This document shows, one piece after another, positions 51,856 to 63,576 of a stretch of 64,000 nucleotides of DNA. The position numbers were made by a program, and so were the translations under genes. The stretch's first letter is position 1; every line of letters starts with the position of its first letter. Under the pieces are notes generated by a model. It was not told the origin of the DNA, did no database searches, and saw nothing but the letters and a program-made list of their open reading frames with translations. The stretch is from Usnea hakonensis (lineage: Eukaryota; Ascomycota; Lecanoromycetes; Lecanorales; Parmeliaceae): NCBI GenBank assembly GCA_013423325.1, contig BLJB01000028.1, positions 295,773 to 359,772 on the forward strand. The letters are read 5' to 3'.

Positions 51856-53034
51856 ATGGAAGAGCGGTTTTTGGTGGGATTCACGAGCAACGACTTGCAT
51901 TCCCTGCGCTCTAGCAAAGGCTACCAAAGAACCAGCACTGGTCGAACCCCGGATCAAAGAGCTTGGGCCGCTCTCATGCAGCTAGGCATATCAAAGCCAG
52001 CCCTTTGGGAACCGCAGCCGTTCAAAGGCATTGTCTATGGCCTCTACAAGGCGCACTACTGAATAGTGCAGACGGTGCTGATAACGGGCCTGGGACAAAA
52101 TAAAACAGATGCAACATACGAAAGTATTATGAGGAGGCAAAGGAGCCTGTGGTTCGACTACATTACTGATGCAGAAGTATCTAGACCATGCATCAAGTAC
52201 CTTCAACGAATTCACCCAGCTAGCTACAAATGCAGCAGTGCCCATGATTCCACCATCCCCGTCTGCATCAATATCACCGGCAGTGCCGGTGGCCAGGGTC
52301 GCTAATACCACTCAAGATTGCAATGCTGTTTCGAGGAAATTGTTCATTTCCGAGACATGTTTCGTTGAGGAGGCGGCACACGGAAATGTTACTCTATGCG
52401 GATGCCAAAGTCGCATTTGGCCCCAATGAGGTTAAGCGCCCAGTCCTAATACGTACTAGATCTGTACGGGGAGCTAAATTTGCATACAGAGAGAACGCCT
52501 TGTATAAAATCACCATTTACCTCACCAACGAGGCCTCCTCCGTTGACGGACATAGTCGGACCTCCCTGTCGCCCCTGTCATGTCTTCCCACCCTGTCCAT
52601 TCTTGCACGTCGTTCGCTTGTTGTCCTTCATCCATTTTCTCTTTTGCCAGAAAAGAGTTCAGCCTTCCAACTTGAATTGGTCGTTGACATGCTGTATCTT
52701 CCCATGCATTCGATATATGACAGGCCACTTCTTTCTTAATCCTTTGGCTTCAGAAAGTAACATTGAGACCCACAGATTTGGTACTGTCTTTTCTACTTCG
52801 AATGATTTGCGCATTTTCCTGTTTCCATGCATAGGCTGCAGGGCGGCGTAGACATCTGAAACTATCCTCTCTCTCAGCTCTCTGGCCACTTTTGATCCCC
52901 TCTGTCTTTGTATCCGAACATGTGGACCTGCGACGTAAATACCTCTCCGTCCAGTCCTAATCGTCCTTCAAGTCTTTCTTCATCTCTGAAATAATACTCT
53001 CTAGACTAAGTGAGTAAAGATTGGAGAGAAGAAT
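51856..53034. other. Intergenic region
   Basis: 1.2 kb with several short ATG frames (for example 51856-52062, 52066-52305) of no recognisable character. No gene called. Confidence 0.5.
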
Positions 53035-55899
53035 ATGCTGCTTCTGTTGCTTGCAACCTGTCTGCTCTCCGCGAGCCATGCAGACGGGGATCTTGAGGCG
53101 GCCTGGCCATTTGGAAGCCCTGATTATATAGTGAATCTCACATCGAGGCATTCATTTGCCCCATTTGTCAATGCGGTAAGCTCGCTCTACTGCCGCCAAA
53201 TGGGACTTGAAGGACTGACATGCAAACCAAAGCTCCCAGATCAGTGTATGCTTTGGAATACGAGTTGCTCCGGTAACAGAACGGAAGCGCTGGATGAATT
53301 TTTCAACAACACCGGCACAATGATGCAGCTGGTGTACGTTGGTAGAGAATATTGGGACAACCACCGAAAAGATAATGGCATACCACCAGACACTAATGCA
53401 AAGATTTTGAGCTGGATAAGGGATCCTGATTGTCGCAGCAGCTTTTTTGAGTGGCATACTGAACATCCAGATCAGCCAACCTGGACTTACACTGATAGAA
53501 TCGACAACACCGATGTTATTCAGACCGTGAATTGGGACTCTATAGCCACCACTTCAGTCCCTTATGGATGCTGCGATGCATGTGAGATGATAGGTGGGGA
53601 CGTCGATGTGTGGTACTGGCCAGTAGCAGGCGCCAACACCGACTGCATTGCTTCAGTTGGGACGACAGCCGCCAGTACCATCGACCAGAATCTAATCATT
53701 ACCGACGCTAGAGGTCTTGGTGGAGGGTGGTGGAATCCACAGCCAAATCCTTATGTCACCTCAGCCTCGTCGTCGTCAAACTCGGCTCTACTGCAATCGA
53801 TTATTGCGAGAGGCCATGCTCTTATCTCTGCACCTGCTGACAGCTCTGAATCTCAGACCATTGTATCCCAGAATGGCTTCACATTGTGAGGTTGAACCAT
53901 TAGCGTTGAAAGGATGCTACTAATGTCTTTTCTAGTACTTCTCCCTCTGTTTATGTGGGATTCAGTAGTCTGTACGCTGTCGACAGATGTGGGGCAGTCG
54001 GTACTTTCATTAATTACACCATACTTGCCTTTACGCCTGGAGAGCTATCAACGATAGAGGTGCCCGCCTGGGAACGTGCAAGTATCCCTGTGTCGGCAAC
54101 AAAGTCTTTCAATTTTGCAGACTTGCCATGTCCTCCTCAAAGCGTAATGGTAAGATTGCGGAAATGGCCGACCAGAAAACAGAATATGTCCATATCTAAT
54201 CTCATTGCAACAGATTGCCGATCAATATAAGCCCGCGCCAGGTTCTCCGTACCGCCCTGTTCTTTCTCCACCAGCACAGCTATACAACCTTCAGTCTGGA
54301 TGGCCCAACTGCGTAATCACCCATGCTTTCGCAGGTATTGACCCGCCACGGGCTTTGATGCCGGCCGCTGCCCTTGTTCCCCACCAAACTCCAGCATCGC
54401 CTCAAAGTCAAACCACGACCGCGGACCCGGAAAAGATAGCGTCTGGATCTCCAGAACCTAGCGTGACAGGAGCAACGAGAGATTCATCGCCCGCACCCGC
54501 GCATAGGTCCAAAACGGCTGGGCCAACAATTACGCCAAGTCCGTCCGCCCCGTCCACTGCGCCAGAAGACCCCCACACGTCCAAGACCTCTTTGGACCCG
54601 CAAAAGGCTCAACATGCAAAGATCCTACCCCAGCTCAACGGATGGCAAGCAAGTATGTCTTCGGAGGTTGCGTCTGAAATGCAGGTCAGCTCTGAGGGGG
54701 CCAAGGACTCGTTCAAAGCCGGAAGCTTCATATCACCTCCTAAACCCGAGACATCTGGGGAGCCCCTGGATAACATTCAACCTTCAAAGGTCTTGTCTAA
54801 TCAGAAGTCCGACCAAAAAGATACCCTGTCTCCGAATCCGGTCACATCCGATCCGCAGCCAACATCCGAAGAGCATTATGAAGAAGGCGCCACAAGGCCA
54901 TCGACACGAACGGCCCAAACTCAATCTCCAGAAGATGATCCTGGCCGAGCTGATGCCTCCTTTATCACAGACACGTCGCCTAGTCCCGAAAGCTCACAAC
55001 AGGGAAGCAAACATCCGCAAGGTACAGGTACGAGCACCGCAGAAGCTGGGTCGCTGCGACCTGATAGCCATTCGAACGGCGACATCTCAACCGCAGACGG
55101 CGAGCCTCCAGACTCGACCAAGGGAACCCCCAATGGACTTCCCACCCCTATCATCAACAACTCACCAACCGACCCAGCCGCAATAGCCAACACAGCCGGG
55201 GATCCCGATCCCGGCTCCAGGCCCGCATCTTCGTCACCAAGCCCTCACCATGACGCCTCGCCAAACGACCCAGGAAACCCGTACCCGCAACCGCAAACCT
55301 CGCCCCTTCCTTCCAACGCAGACGGCTCATCAGCATCCCCTCCTCCCTCACCATCAAACCCACTCCTCCAACCTCCCGCCCCTCCCTCATCGGCGCCATG
55401 GCACTCGAATCCCACGACCCCGCAGTCCGATCCGTCGGCGTCGAAAATCGCCGGTCTGACAGCATCGTCGTTGAAAGGCGCTGATCCCGGCTCATTGGGA
55501 CAAGGCCCTTTTTCTCTGATTGATTATCATTCGCAGAGTCAACATCCAGCTCCTGCAGCGCTGGGTTCTATTCAAACAGCAAGTACAGCACAAGCAGTAA
55601 CACAGGCACAAGCACAAGCTGCATCCCAACCGCCCGGTAACAACACGAATACAAATACAAATACAAGCACAGACTCGAATACCAACATCTCGTCGACAGC
55701 GTCGGGGAGCCGAGGAAGAGGAAAAAAAGCGCAGCCGTCATCGTCATCCCTTTCTCAAGGCAGCAAAAACAGTGATGGTAATAATAGTAGCGTGCTACCG
55801 TTCCAAAACGGCGGAGAGGAGAAGAGGATTGGTTTTGTGGTTTGGATTGTGGGGCTGGCTGGTTGCGCGGGGGCGATGTTTTCCTACTACTTTATATAA
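53035..55899 (+). CDS. Secreted Cys-rich protein with mucin-like stalk and C-terminal membrane anchor
   Basis: Unrecognised cell-surface protein of 916 residues. Exons 53035-53885, 53936-54149 and 54214-55899; introns of 50 bases (with the branch sequence TACTAAT) and 64 bases. Signal peptide about 1-17 (LLLLLATCLLSASHA). The ectodomain, to about residue 400, has many cysteines (including CRQMGLEGLTC, GCCDACEM and DLPCPPQ), several N-glycosylation sequons (NLT, NTS, NRT, NNT, NYT) and a patterned WYWPVAG region. Then comes a stalk of about 480 residues almost wholly Ser, Thr, Pro, Gln and Asn, including an Asn-Thr repeat near 55639-55690. The last 22 residues are hydrophobic (GFVVWIVGLAGCAGAMF), fitting a GPI signal or single membrane anchor. 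Known fungal adhesins and wall sensors share this plan; the ectodomain family is unknown to me. Confidence 0.8.
55639..55690 (+). repeat. Asn-Thr microsatellite in the mucin-like stalk
   Basis: A six-base AAYACR-type repeat encodes alternating Asn and Thr. Such tracts change length readily. Confidence 0.6.
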
Positions 55900-56147
55900 A
55901 ATGTAATTAGAATGATTGCAATAATTGTAATGAAGTAATATTCCAATGTCAGGGTAAGCTAGCAGTCATGAGTCTTCGTAGCTGTGGTAACGGAAATATG
56001 ATCCATATCGTTAAACTAGGAATATGATGCCGGCTAGGATAGAGACGAAAGCAGAGTCTTGCAAGATGGCGCTATTAAATAAATGCATCAGCAATTCTCA
56101 GCTATAATCTAAAACATGCTCCAGACGTTGTGACTCCCAGACCTAAA

Positions 56148-59100
56148 TCATTCAGCGCAAGCTGCCAACGCTGCAGCCATTTCCGTCTTCAGAGCCTTCT
56201 GCCGCTCTTCCCACCGCGCTTTTATCTTCCCAACACTGCGTATAGCCACCGCCTTTGAAGTCCTCTCCCGGTCTGCCTGCGCCTTGGTAAAAACCTTTGC
56301 TAAATTCTGACGCCTCAAGTCATGGTCCGCTTTCCGTGCGTCGATGTGCTCCTGGAGCCCTCTTTCGTAACCCCCGATGAGGTTCTTACCATGGTTCGCA
56401 AAATCCGTGACAATGTCGTGAATGGCGGTCTCTTTGTCGATCAAATGTCGGATTAGATGCTGAGACCTGGATTAGCGCAAAGGAAAAAGTCATGTCAAAT
56501 GCTCTTGCTTACGTGTGAGATGGCCAGGAGACTCTCCAACATATTCCCCTGGTGTGGCTCTAGTGCTTTTCGCCATTTTGCATCTGCCTCCCCATTTTTC
56601 CCCCCCTCAGAAGATTCATCAGGCTGTGATACTTGTGTGGAAGTGCCCGACTGCGAATTTGAAGAACTACTTGAGACGTAGTTTTGTCTGTACTTGCGCC
56701 TTTCTGGCTCCACTAATGTTTTCTCTGGGTCCTCACCAACGTCATGAGTTTGGCGCACTGATACCGCCCCTGATCTTCTTCTGTCGTTGACTCCAGAGGT
56801 AAGCCGTTTAGAGGCAAGTTCGCTCGATCTGCGAAGCGCTTCCATGAATTGATTCTGGGGGTTCCGCGTTGCACCAAGAAATGGATCTTGAGGCTTGATT
56901 GGAATAATTGACTCCTTTGTCTCTGGATTGACGATCTCGCCGTCGTGGTAAATGTGGTGTGGAGGCATTGTGCCAAAGACTGAGGCAGCATGCGGTGAGC
57001 TAGGTATTTGTTTACTATTACTTGACATAATCTGAGATGTCATAGTCTTTGGTTGCAAGATGGACACAGCGGACACGATCGGTCGATGAGGCAGGACTGG
57101 CTCTGTTAGCACGGTATCATACTCTTGCAAAGCAAATTGGTCTTCCAGCTGAGCTTCCGCAAGGGCCTCTTTGCCATCGTCCTCGTCTGGATATTGCTCT
57201 TCATCTGCTATGTTCTCGCTAGGATTGATTAGAAAGGGCATTGGACTACCGTTCTCGTTGACTCTTGTGGTTTGAGAGCTAAGCCGTTGAGATCTGTCAT
57301 GAGCCACAGCAGGACTAGGGTCAGGAAGCATTTTCGGATGATTAGCATTCGCAGATGGCGGAGTTGCTACGCCTCGCTTTGGCCGCTTTGAGATGTGCTT
57401 ATGTTCCCATTGGACAGTTTCGTCCAGGAAAGGGGTGAATTTTCGCTTCTGATTTTGATAATCTTGTGTATCTGACTTAGACAATCTGACAGCTTCCAGC
57501 GTTTTTAGATGCTCGGTTTCTCCTCGCCTAGGCGAACTAGGGATCTTCTTCAGAGCACCACTCAGGTTTTCGAGATTATTTTGGACTTCTTCTGGAGATA
57601 CTTGGAGCGTCTCCCGTACCGGAGCGAGGCCTTTTTCGGCTTTATTGATCGTAGTGCTCGTGGCATCGTGCATGCCCCACTCGATCACAAACTCATGTGG
57701 AGTCTTTGTCTTCTGCGTGAGAATAATGCCTTGATTCCGTGGGCCACTTGTAGAAAACCCGATCACTGATGGTTTGTTTTTTGTCACCAGCAGCGGTGTC
57801 TTTTTCGCGGTGTTTGCATTGTTCATGGATTCTTGCACATCCAACGCTCTATCGAGCAGCTCCCGAGGTGCCACTTTTAGTCTCTTGGGTCTCGTATCTT
57901 CTTCTTGCTCACCTTTGCGTTTGACTTCGACCCTTGAAGCCGACACTGACTCGACAGCTGGCTTCGATGATAGATAAGGTGAGTCATCGCCCTTTCCATC
58001 GACCTGCATGAGAGACTTTAGGTACCTTTGGGGCTTCTCGGAAGCTTTCGCTATGGACTCTGTAAGAGAGCTGGCTAGTTTGGCCGTGTCTAGCCCCCTA
58101 CCCTCAACGTTGATATCTCTCACATTCTCATCACTTTGGATATTGGAGTTCGCATCTTTCGGCTCTAGTAGCAGAGCGTTCAGCTTCGTCCCAAAGGGAT
58201 CATGTCTCCTGCCGGTTGACTTGGGTGACGATTCCTGAGCTGGCTCAGCCGACCTCGGCACAGTCCTTCTCTGTCGGATATCGACTACCATCTGGGCTGG
58301 TGGAGCATGAAGGGGCGTAACGTATCCTTCAACCTTCTCCCGTTCGAAAATGATTTTAGCGCGCTGTATTACAGCCTGGTCTTGGTTCCTATCATCGCAG
58401 CCTTGGTTCATTTTGCCTTCTTTTGGAGGGGGGTTGGGAGCTGACTGGGTCTTTGCGATGGAATTTTGAAGACGTGGAGCATTGACTGGAACCAGTTTTG
58501 CCCTGGCTTCTGCCACTTCAAAATCTTTCTCATCAAAGATAACATTTTGTTGCTCTGAATGGTCGCCATGTCCAGCAAGAGGTGGTATCATCAAAGTTCC
58601 AGTAGTACTCTCCTTCTGTGAAATGTTCTTCATAGGACTAGGCTTAGCACTAGGAACTTCTTTAGCTACGCTCCTAACAATATCAACCTTCTCCGGGCTA
58701 CTATCAGTCTTGGTGGCTGAGTCTAATTTTTGCTTGTCTGAAGCCTTGGGACTGACGTTATCGAGGACAAGATCTTTCCCTGGGGAGTCTGCGCTAGGGA
58801 GCTCTCCGCCTGATGATGTTCGGTCATCTCTGCCGTTTTGAGTCTTTTTGTCTCTCGGCGCCCTCGCGATGCCCGAAGGTGCGGGTTGCCTACTTCGCGT
58901 ATCTGCAGGTACGATGTCCTCGTCATCTTCTATTTCATCAGACTCAACGAGGCCCTGGATTTTCTGGTTTGCCTTGATGGCTGCAGCACGGCGGGATCGT
59001 GGCTGGGACAATGCGGCCGGCCTAGGCTTCGCTTTGACGACACGAGCCCTTGCGGCCTGGGTCCGGGTTTTGGTAACCTTGTCTGCTTTTGCTTTATCTG

Positions 59101-61946
59101 TTGATACTTTGCTTTGGTCCTTGCCTTTCTTGGTCTTTGCTGTACGTATCGTCTTTGCTTCTGCCTTTGGCGGTTGGTGCTTCTCTGGTGATACTTGAGG
59201 CTTTCCCTCACTGTATGCCAGGTCAACGTCCCAGATGGTGTCGTCATCGACGTCGTAAGTGACTTTCTTGCCACTCTGTGTTTTAAGAGCTCTTTCTTGT
59301 TTTGGATTCTTTGCCTCAGGTTTGTCTTTAACTGCCTTCTTCAGTCGTGATACCGGGCCTTTCGATGAAGTATTAGGGATAGCTTTTGTTGGCACGGGCT
59401 TGTGTTGCGCTGGTCTCTTTGCCGGCGCTTTGGTAGGCTTTGGTTGAGTAGTAACAGCATCCTTCTTGTTCCCAGTGTCTTGGACGTTGGAGCTTATACG
59501 CGTAGGTGATGGCGGGATATTGTAATTGTCAGTAGCAGCATTCGAGGACTCAGCAGTCGGGATTGGTTTCAAACTGGTTCTTGCCATTGGCTTCGTAGGC
59601 TCTTTCGAATTCAGTGCTAAAGTGTTTGCCTTCACAGGAATAGGAACCTTTTTCTTCTTGCTGTTTGCTTTGGCCTTGACATCACCAGCTGCGTCTTCTG
59701 TCATGGCGGCGAGGCCAGTATCTGCGCACTGCTCTGTATGTGGCCCCACGACTCCGTTGTCATTACGAAGCTGTCTACTCAGCTTGATGGATGGCTCTGT
59801 GGCGACATTTGGTTGTCGAGCAGTAGGTCCTGGTGTCCGCTCTGCGTTTGAAGGGGCACTCTCGTGTGCAACAGTCCTTGGAGACGGCCTTCTACTGTAG
59901 TTCATTTTTGGACTGGCATCATAAAGCTCATCAAAGCCTCCATCCTCAGCCTCCGAACGGTGCCTGTTTTCGACTGGCTGAACAGACAAGATAACTTGTT
60001 GAGAGGGTTGTGCGCGTATTGCTGGTGCATTCTGGATTGCTTTGAGACCCTTGTGCCTTCGTGACGAGCTCGAAAGTCCAATGTCTAAATTTCGATCAAA
60101 CCCTTCCAGATTCTCTTGCACCCTGTCCATCGGGACTACAGCGCGACCGACTTCGCTCCCATCTCGGGTGTCCTCACGGCTCAAAGCATAAGCTTGCGAG
60201 ACGTCGATGCTTTCAATGGCTTTGTTTACCAACCCATCACTTTCGGAAACGTCGATTTCTTCCGCCATTTCAATGTAATGGCGGACGTTTGAAATATTTC
60301 CATCCTGCTCTACTGTAGAATCTAATGAGTTTTCTTGGTGGTCGGCAGAAGCATGATGGGAACGGTGAAGTATGGCTGGGTTGATAGAGGTCACAGGATA
60401 TCTGTGAGGGATGCTGGCACTAGCTGGGAAAGTCGTTCTCACTAGACTCTGATTATTGATTAATGCAGAATCAGACGCAGTAGGTCCGTCGTCTTCCGAG
60501 ACATTGACTGCCTCCGACTGACTTTGTAGAGTATTTCTGTCTGTCCGAGCCTTCGTTGGCTCGAGCAGTCTCCTGAGTGTATTTGCATCCTTCTTTGAGG
60601 CGAACGCAAGTGCCACATGGTTTTTTGCATACCCATTGGCGTTGATCATGCAATTAGTCGCGGTTTCACCTATTAATTGCATCACCAGTCCGTAAGAAGG
60701 CTGTTGTGAGTCAGTAACGAGTTCGTCAAAGGAGACGTTCGAGATAGAGCTGAGCGCCACATCGATGTAAATTGCCGGACTAGTGTCGTTCTCTGGGACG
60801 ATTATATTGAGCTCTTCGGATACTGTGACAAGTATGTCTGACGCCTCTTCGAGGTCCCATTTCCTGTCTCCGACATGGACAGCGTGAGCAAATACTACAC
60901 TCGAAACTCTGCACTACTATTAGCTCGAGAGGAGAAATTCAGGTAACGTGGCTTACTCCTGCGTCAAGATCTTCCGTAATACCAATTCATCGACGAACTC
61001 TTCAAAGGACGTGATCCATTGACTGTTGGTATGCTGGTTTTTGGGGAATTTAGAAAATGTATCTAAGTCAGTCTCTGTTGGCCAAAATTCATCCGGCAAC
61101 ACGCCAAAGCCCAACATTTCGCGGATCATGAAGCCGGCTAGAAGTTTCAAGACTTGACAGCTTTCGCGTTCGATGACTGCGCCGAGATTTTGCCTTTGAG
61201 TGCAGGTGTCAGATACATCTTGAGAGGAACACTTGGGGCTAGAGCTCACCAGTATTTCTCCTCAGGCAGATCGGACTGCAGCTTCTGTGTGTTCTTGGGA
61301 CATTCTTTGAGAAGTTCCAAAGCAAGTACTCCAAACTGGTAAGAAATTTAGCTAGTCATCTGGGCAGTAAGATATACATACCCATCTTCGAAGCTTTTTG
61401 GAGGGATCAGTCCTCAGGAATGCTCTGATCAAAGAGGTCAAAGCGGCGTGTCCCACTGCCAGTTTCTTCTGCTGCTTTTGCGTTGCCTTCTCGGCCGAGT
61501 CACCCTCATTCCGGTGCAGGACTTTCTATGCGTAGTCAGTCACTGTTGGATCATGGGTTGTCGACCAACTTGCCACAAGCAAACAGAGCCCTCGTTGCTG
61601 AGCAAGACACTCTCGCGAGTAGATGAAGATGCTGCATAAAATTGTAAGGCTAAGTGAGTCCAGGCACTCCGAAAAATTTGAATTCCGGCGCTCCAGTGCA
61701 AGCACTATCGCTTCTACCTCGTGCATGTCATAGTTTGTTCCACGGGGTCGAGCTCCGCTGATGGCTCCTGATGTACTTGCTGGAAAGCTGCCCCGTTTCC
61801 TCATCAGCAAGTACATCATGGCCCAATATGGGAGCGGCAACTCACGAAACAACGCTGTCGTCGCGATAAGGAGTGTTCTCCAACCAAGCTGCGAGCCGCA
61901 TCAAAGGAGCACTATGGCTACGTTGGCCAATAGAGCTCCTCGACAT
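56148..61946 (-). CDS. Candidate meiotic chromosome-axis protein (Red1/SYCP2-like architecture)
   Basis: Seven exons: 61846-61946, 61570-61690, 61382-61525, 61250-61335, 60957-61193, 56513-60908 and 56148-56459; 1798 residues. Residues 1-220 look all-helical (PLMRLAAWLENTPY, HAALTSLIRAFLRTD, FGVLALELLKECP, CQVLKLLAGFMIREMLGFGVLPDEFWP, FEEFVDELVLRKIL), like an ARM-type fold. Residues about 230-330 alternate strands (SSVVFAHAVHVGDRKWDLE, DILVTVSEELNIIVPEN, AIYIDVALSSISNVSF, NGYAKNHVALAFAS), like a PH/Spt16M-type domain. A long Lys/Ser/Pro-rich disordered region follows, then a C-terminal coiled coil of about 110 residues (HLIRHLIDKETAIHDIV, FANHGKNLIGGYERGLQEHI). Red1, SYCP2 and ASY3 share much of this plan, hence the proposal. 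The first intron (154 bases) is the least certain. Alternatives: another large chromatin scaffold. Confidence 0.7.
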
Positions 61947-62658
61947 AGCTGTAACAGACTGGTATCTGAGGTGCGTATTGATGATCCAGTTGCACGGCAG
62001 ATGAAGGGGCAGAGGCTGCAATTGCCTAACGTGTATGCCTGATTTGGGGAAAGAATGGAAGGAAATGAAATGCTAGGCACGCAACAGAAGAACCCATGGA
62101 CATGTGAATGGTAAAGCATAGGATTGGGAGGTTGATGGCTTCCAAGAGTGGTAAAGTAGAAAGTGGAAGAGAGTACTCGTACAATGACAAGGCGTTGTAA
62201 TTAAGGTTTTAACCAGATTTGCCTGCCAAGTACAAATCTTCAATGTCACTCAAATATTCGGCATTCAAAGGAACCAACCAAGGCATATAGTGAATCGTCA
62301 GAGCTTACAATGTTGATATCACCAATTTCTTATGCCGGGTCCATCAGTAGCCAAGGCTAGAGGGTGAGGGTGAGGCATACGGTCAAGCGCTTCAAATTAA
62401 TCTTCCACGCCTACGAAAATGAAATTCATCGACTTAGCCGCTCGGACGAGGAAAGGCTTCGTCCAAATCTGCTGAGTTTCAGAGTCAGTAAATACGGACA
62501 CAGTCGATAGCTCACATTAGGGGCATATCAATGATCCTCCGGCAAGGCGAAGCTCCACATCTCGCAGCGTCCTTCTAGTTGGCAATGGGGGGTGTCAAGA
62601 ATAATCACACAGCAGTTCGAGGCTCAGTGAAGAGTGTATGGCTCTCTTGTCACCCTTC
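61947..62658. other. Intergenic region
   Basis: Upstream region of the axis-like gene and 3' region of the phosphopantetheinyl transferase. No gene seen. Confidence 0.5.
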
Positions 62659-63576
62659 TTACGAAGGATAGACATCCCGCTCAAGATCAAGTTCCTTGAA
62701 TGCAAGTAATGCAATGTCCACGCTTGAAGACGCTGTTGCAATCATGTATTCTTCCCGAAACGCCTGTATTTCCAGCCTGACATCCGTCACCCTCTTTCCA
62801 TAGAACCAGATCTCCACATCACCGCAAGTCTGACCCCAATCATCTCCAGTCTGTCCACTTGCATGCATCTGGCTGGCAGGCAATGGTACCTCAACGTTAC
62901 GGAACTCCAGATCCTTGAGCCAGGATGCCAGCAGTGCTTCCCCCGTCATCTTGACGTATGCTTCCTTTAGACACCAATGTGCATAGAAGTGCCGTAACTT
63001 GGCCCTAATTTCTTCCTCACGAATGCCTCGAGTTGAGGGTACGAACCCGGCAATGTCCCTGATCTCGCGGTCTGAGAACACCATTTCGTATATGTTAGCC
63101 CAAGCCTCGAAGCCGTCTTTCATTACCGTGGCGTAATCTTTCTCCCAGTTCATCTTCACAATATCCACGCCCAGTTGCACCGATGCCCCAGGGCATCCTA
63201 CCAATGCAACTAGAGAACCATGGTGTGAGACGTTGAATTCCAGGCTCTTGGAGCTCGGAGCGAGAGGCTTATAGCATGGTTTCTTGTTCGCACCTTCACT
63301 AACGGTAGCCTCAGACCACGGCACTCGACAGGTATCTGCTATGGCGCGATGTTTGAGGAGGTTCGACCCCAGCGATAGCTTTGCATCCTTTGGCCAATAA
63401 AATCGAAGCGCCCTGGCACGTTCGCTGTCGGGGAGAAGGCCCAAAGCATGTTGGGCAGCGGTGCCACTTGCCCAGTGCGCTGTAGATTGAGGCTTTCCGC
63501 TTCCTTCAACCGGAGCGGGCCACAGCGATTGCACGTCCAGGAGCCAGCGAAAACCCTCTATCTTCTCGTTGGCCAT
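62659..63576 (-). CDS. 4'-phosphopantetheinyl transferase (Sfp/NpgA type)
   Basis: Transfers phosphopantetheine from CoA to a serine of carrier-protein domains: polyketide and peptide synthetases, and the Lys2-type aminoadipate reductase. Cytosolic, single exon, 305 residues from ATG 63576. The three family signatures are in order: SLEFNVSHHGSLVALVG near residue 115, with the His that contacts CoA; VQLGVDIVKM near 137, with the magnesium-binding Asp; and HWCLKEAYVKMTGEAL near 200, with the Glu and Lys of the KEA motif. Length fits the Sfp class. Filamentous fungi usually have one such general enzyme (NpgA/CfwA), which is essential for lysine and secondary metabolites. No synthetase gene lies within this window, so a cluster-specific role is not supported. 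Confidence 0.92.
   Translation of the reverse strand: MANEKIEGFRWLLDVQSLWPAPVEGSGKPQSTAHWASGTAAQHALGLLPDSERARALRFYWPKDAKLSLGSNLLKHRAIADTCRVPWSEATVSEGANKKPCYKPLAPSSKSLEFNVSHHGSLVALVGCPGASVQLGVDIVKMNWEKDYATVMKDGFEAWANIYEMVFSDREIRDIAGFVPSTRGIREEEIRAKLRHFYAHWCLKEAYVKMTGEALLASWLKDLEFRNVEVPLPASQMHASGQTGDDWGQTCGDVEIWFYGKRVTDVRLEIQAFREEYMIATASSSVDIALLAFKELDLERDVYPS

Noticed and set aside
61692..61845. Open stretch reading FRELPLPYWAMMYLLMRKR as coding sequence of the axis-like gene
   Set aside because: The stretch lies between a GTGAGT donor and an acceptor that together join exon 1 and exon 2 in frame. Read as exon it runs into a stop before the next conserved segment.
62659..63576. Secondary-metabolite cluster around the phosphopantetheinyl transferase and Zn2Cys6 factor
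   Set aside because: The two genes are about 50 kb apart with housekeeping genes between, and no synthase, synthetase or tailoring enzyme gene is present.
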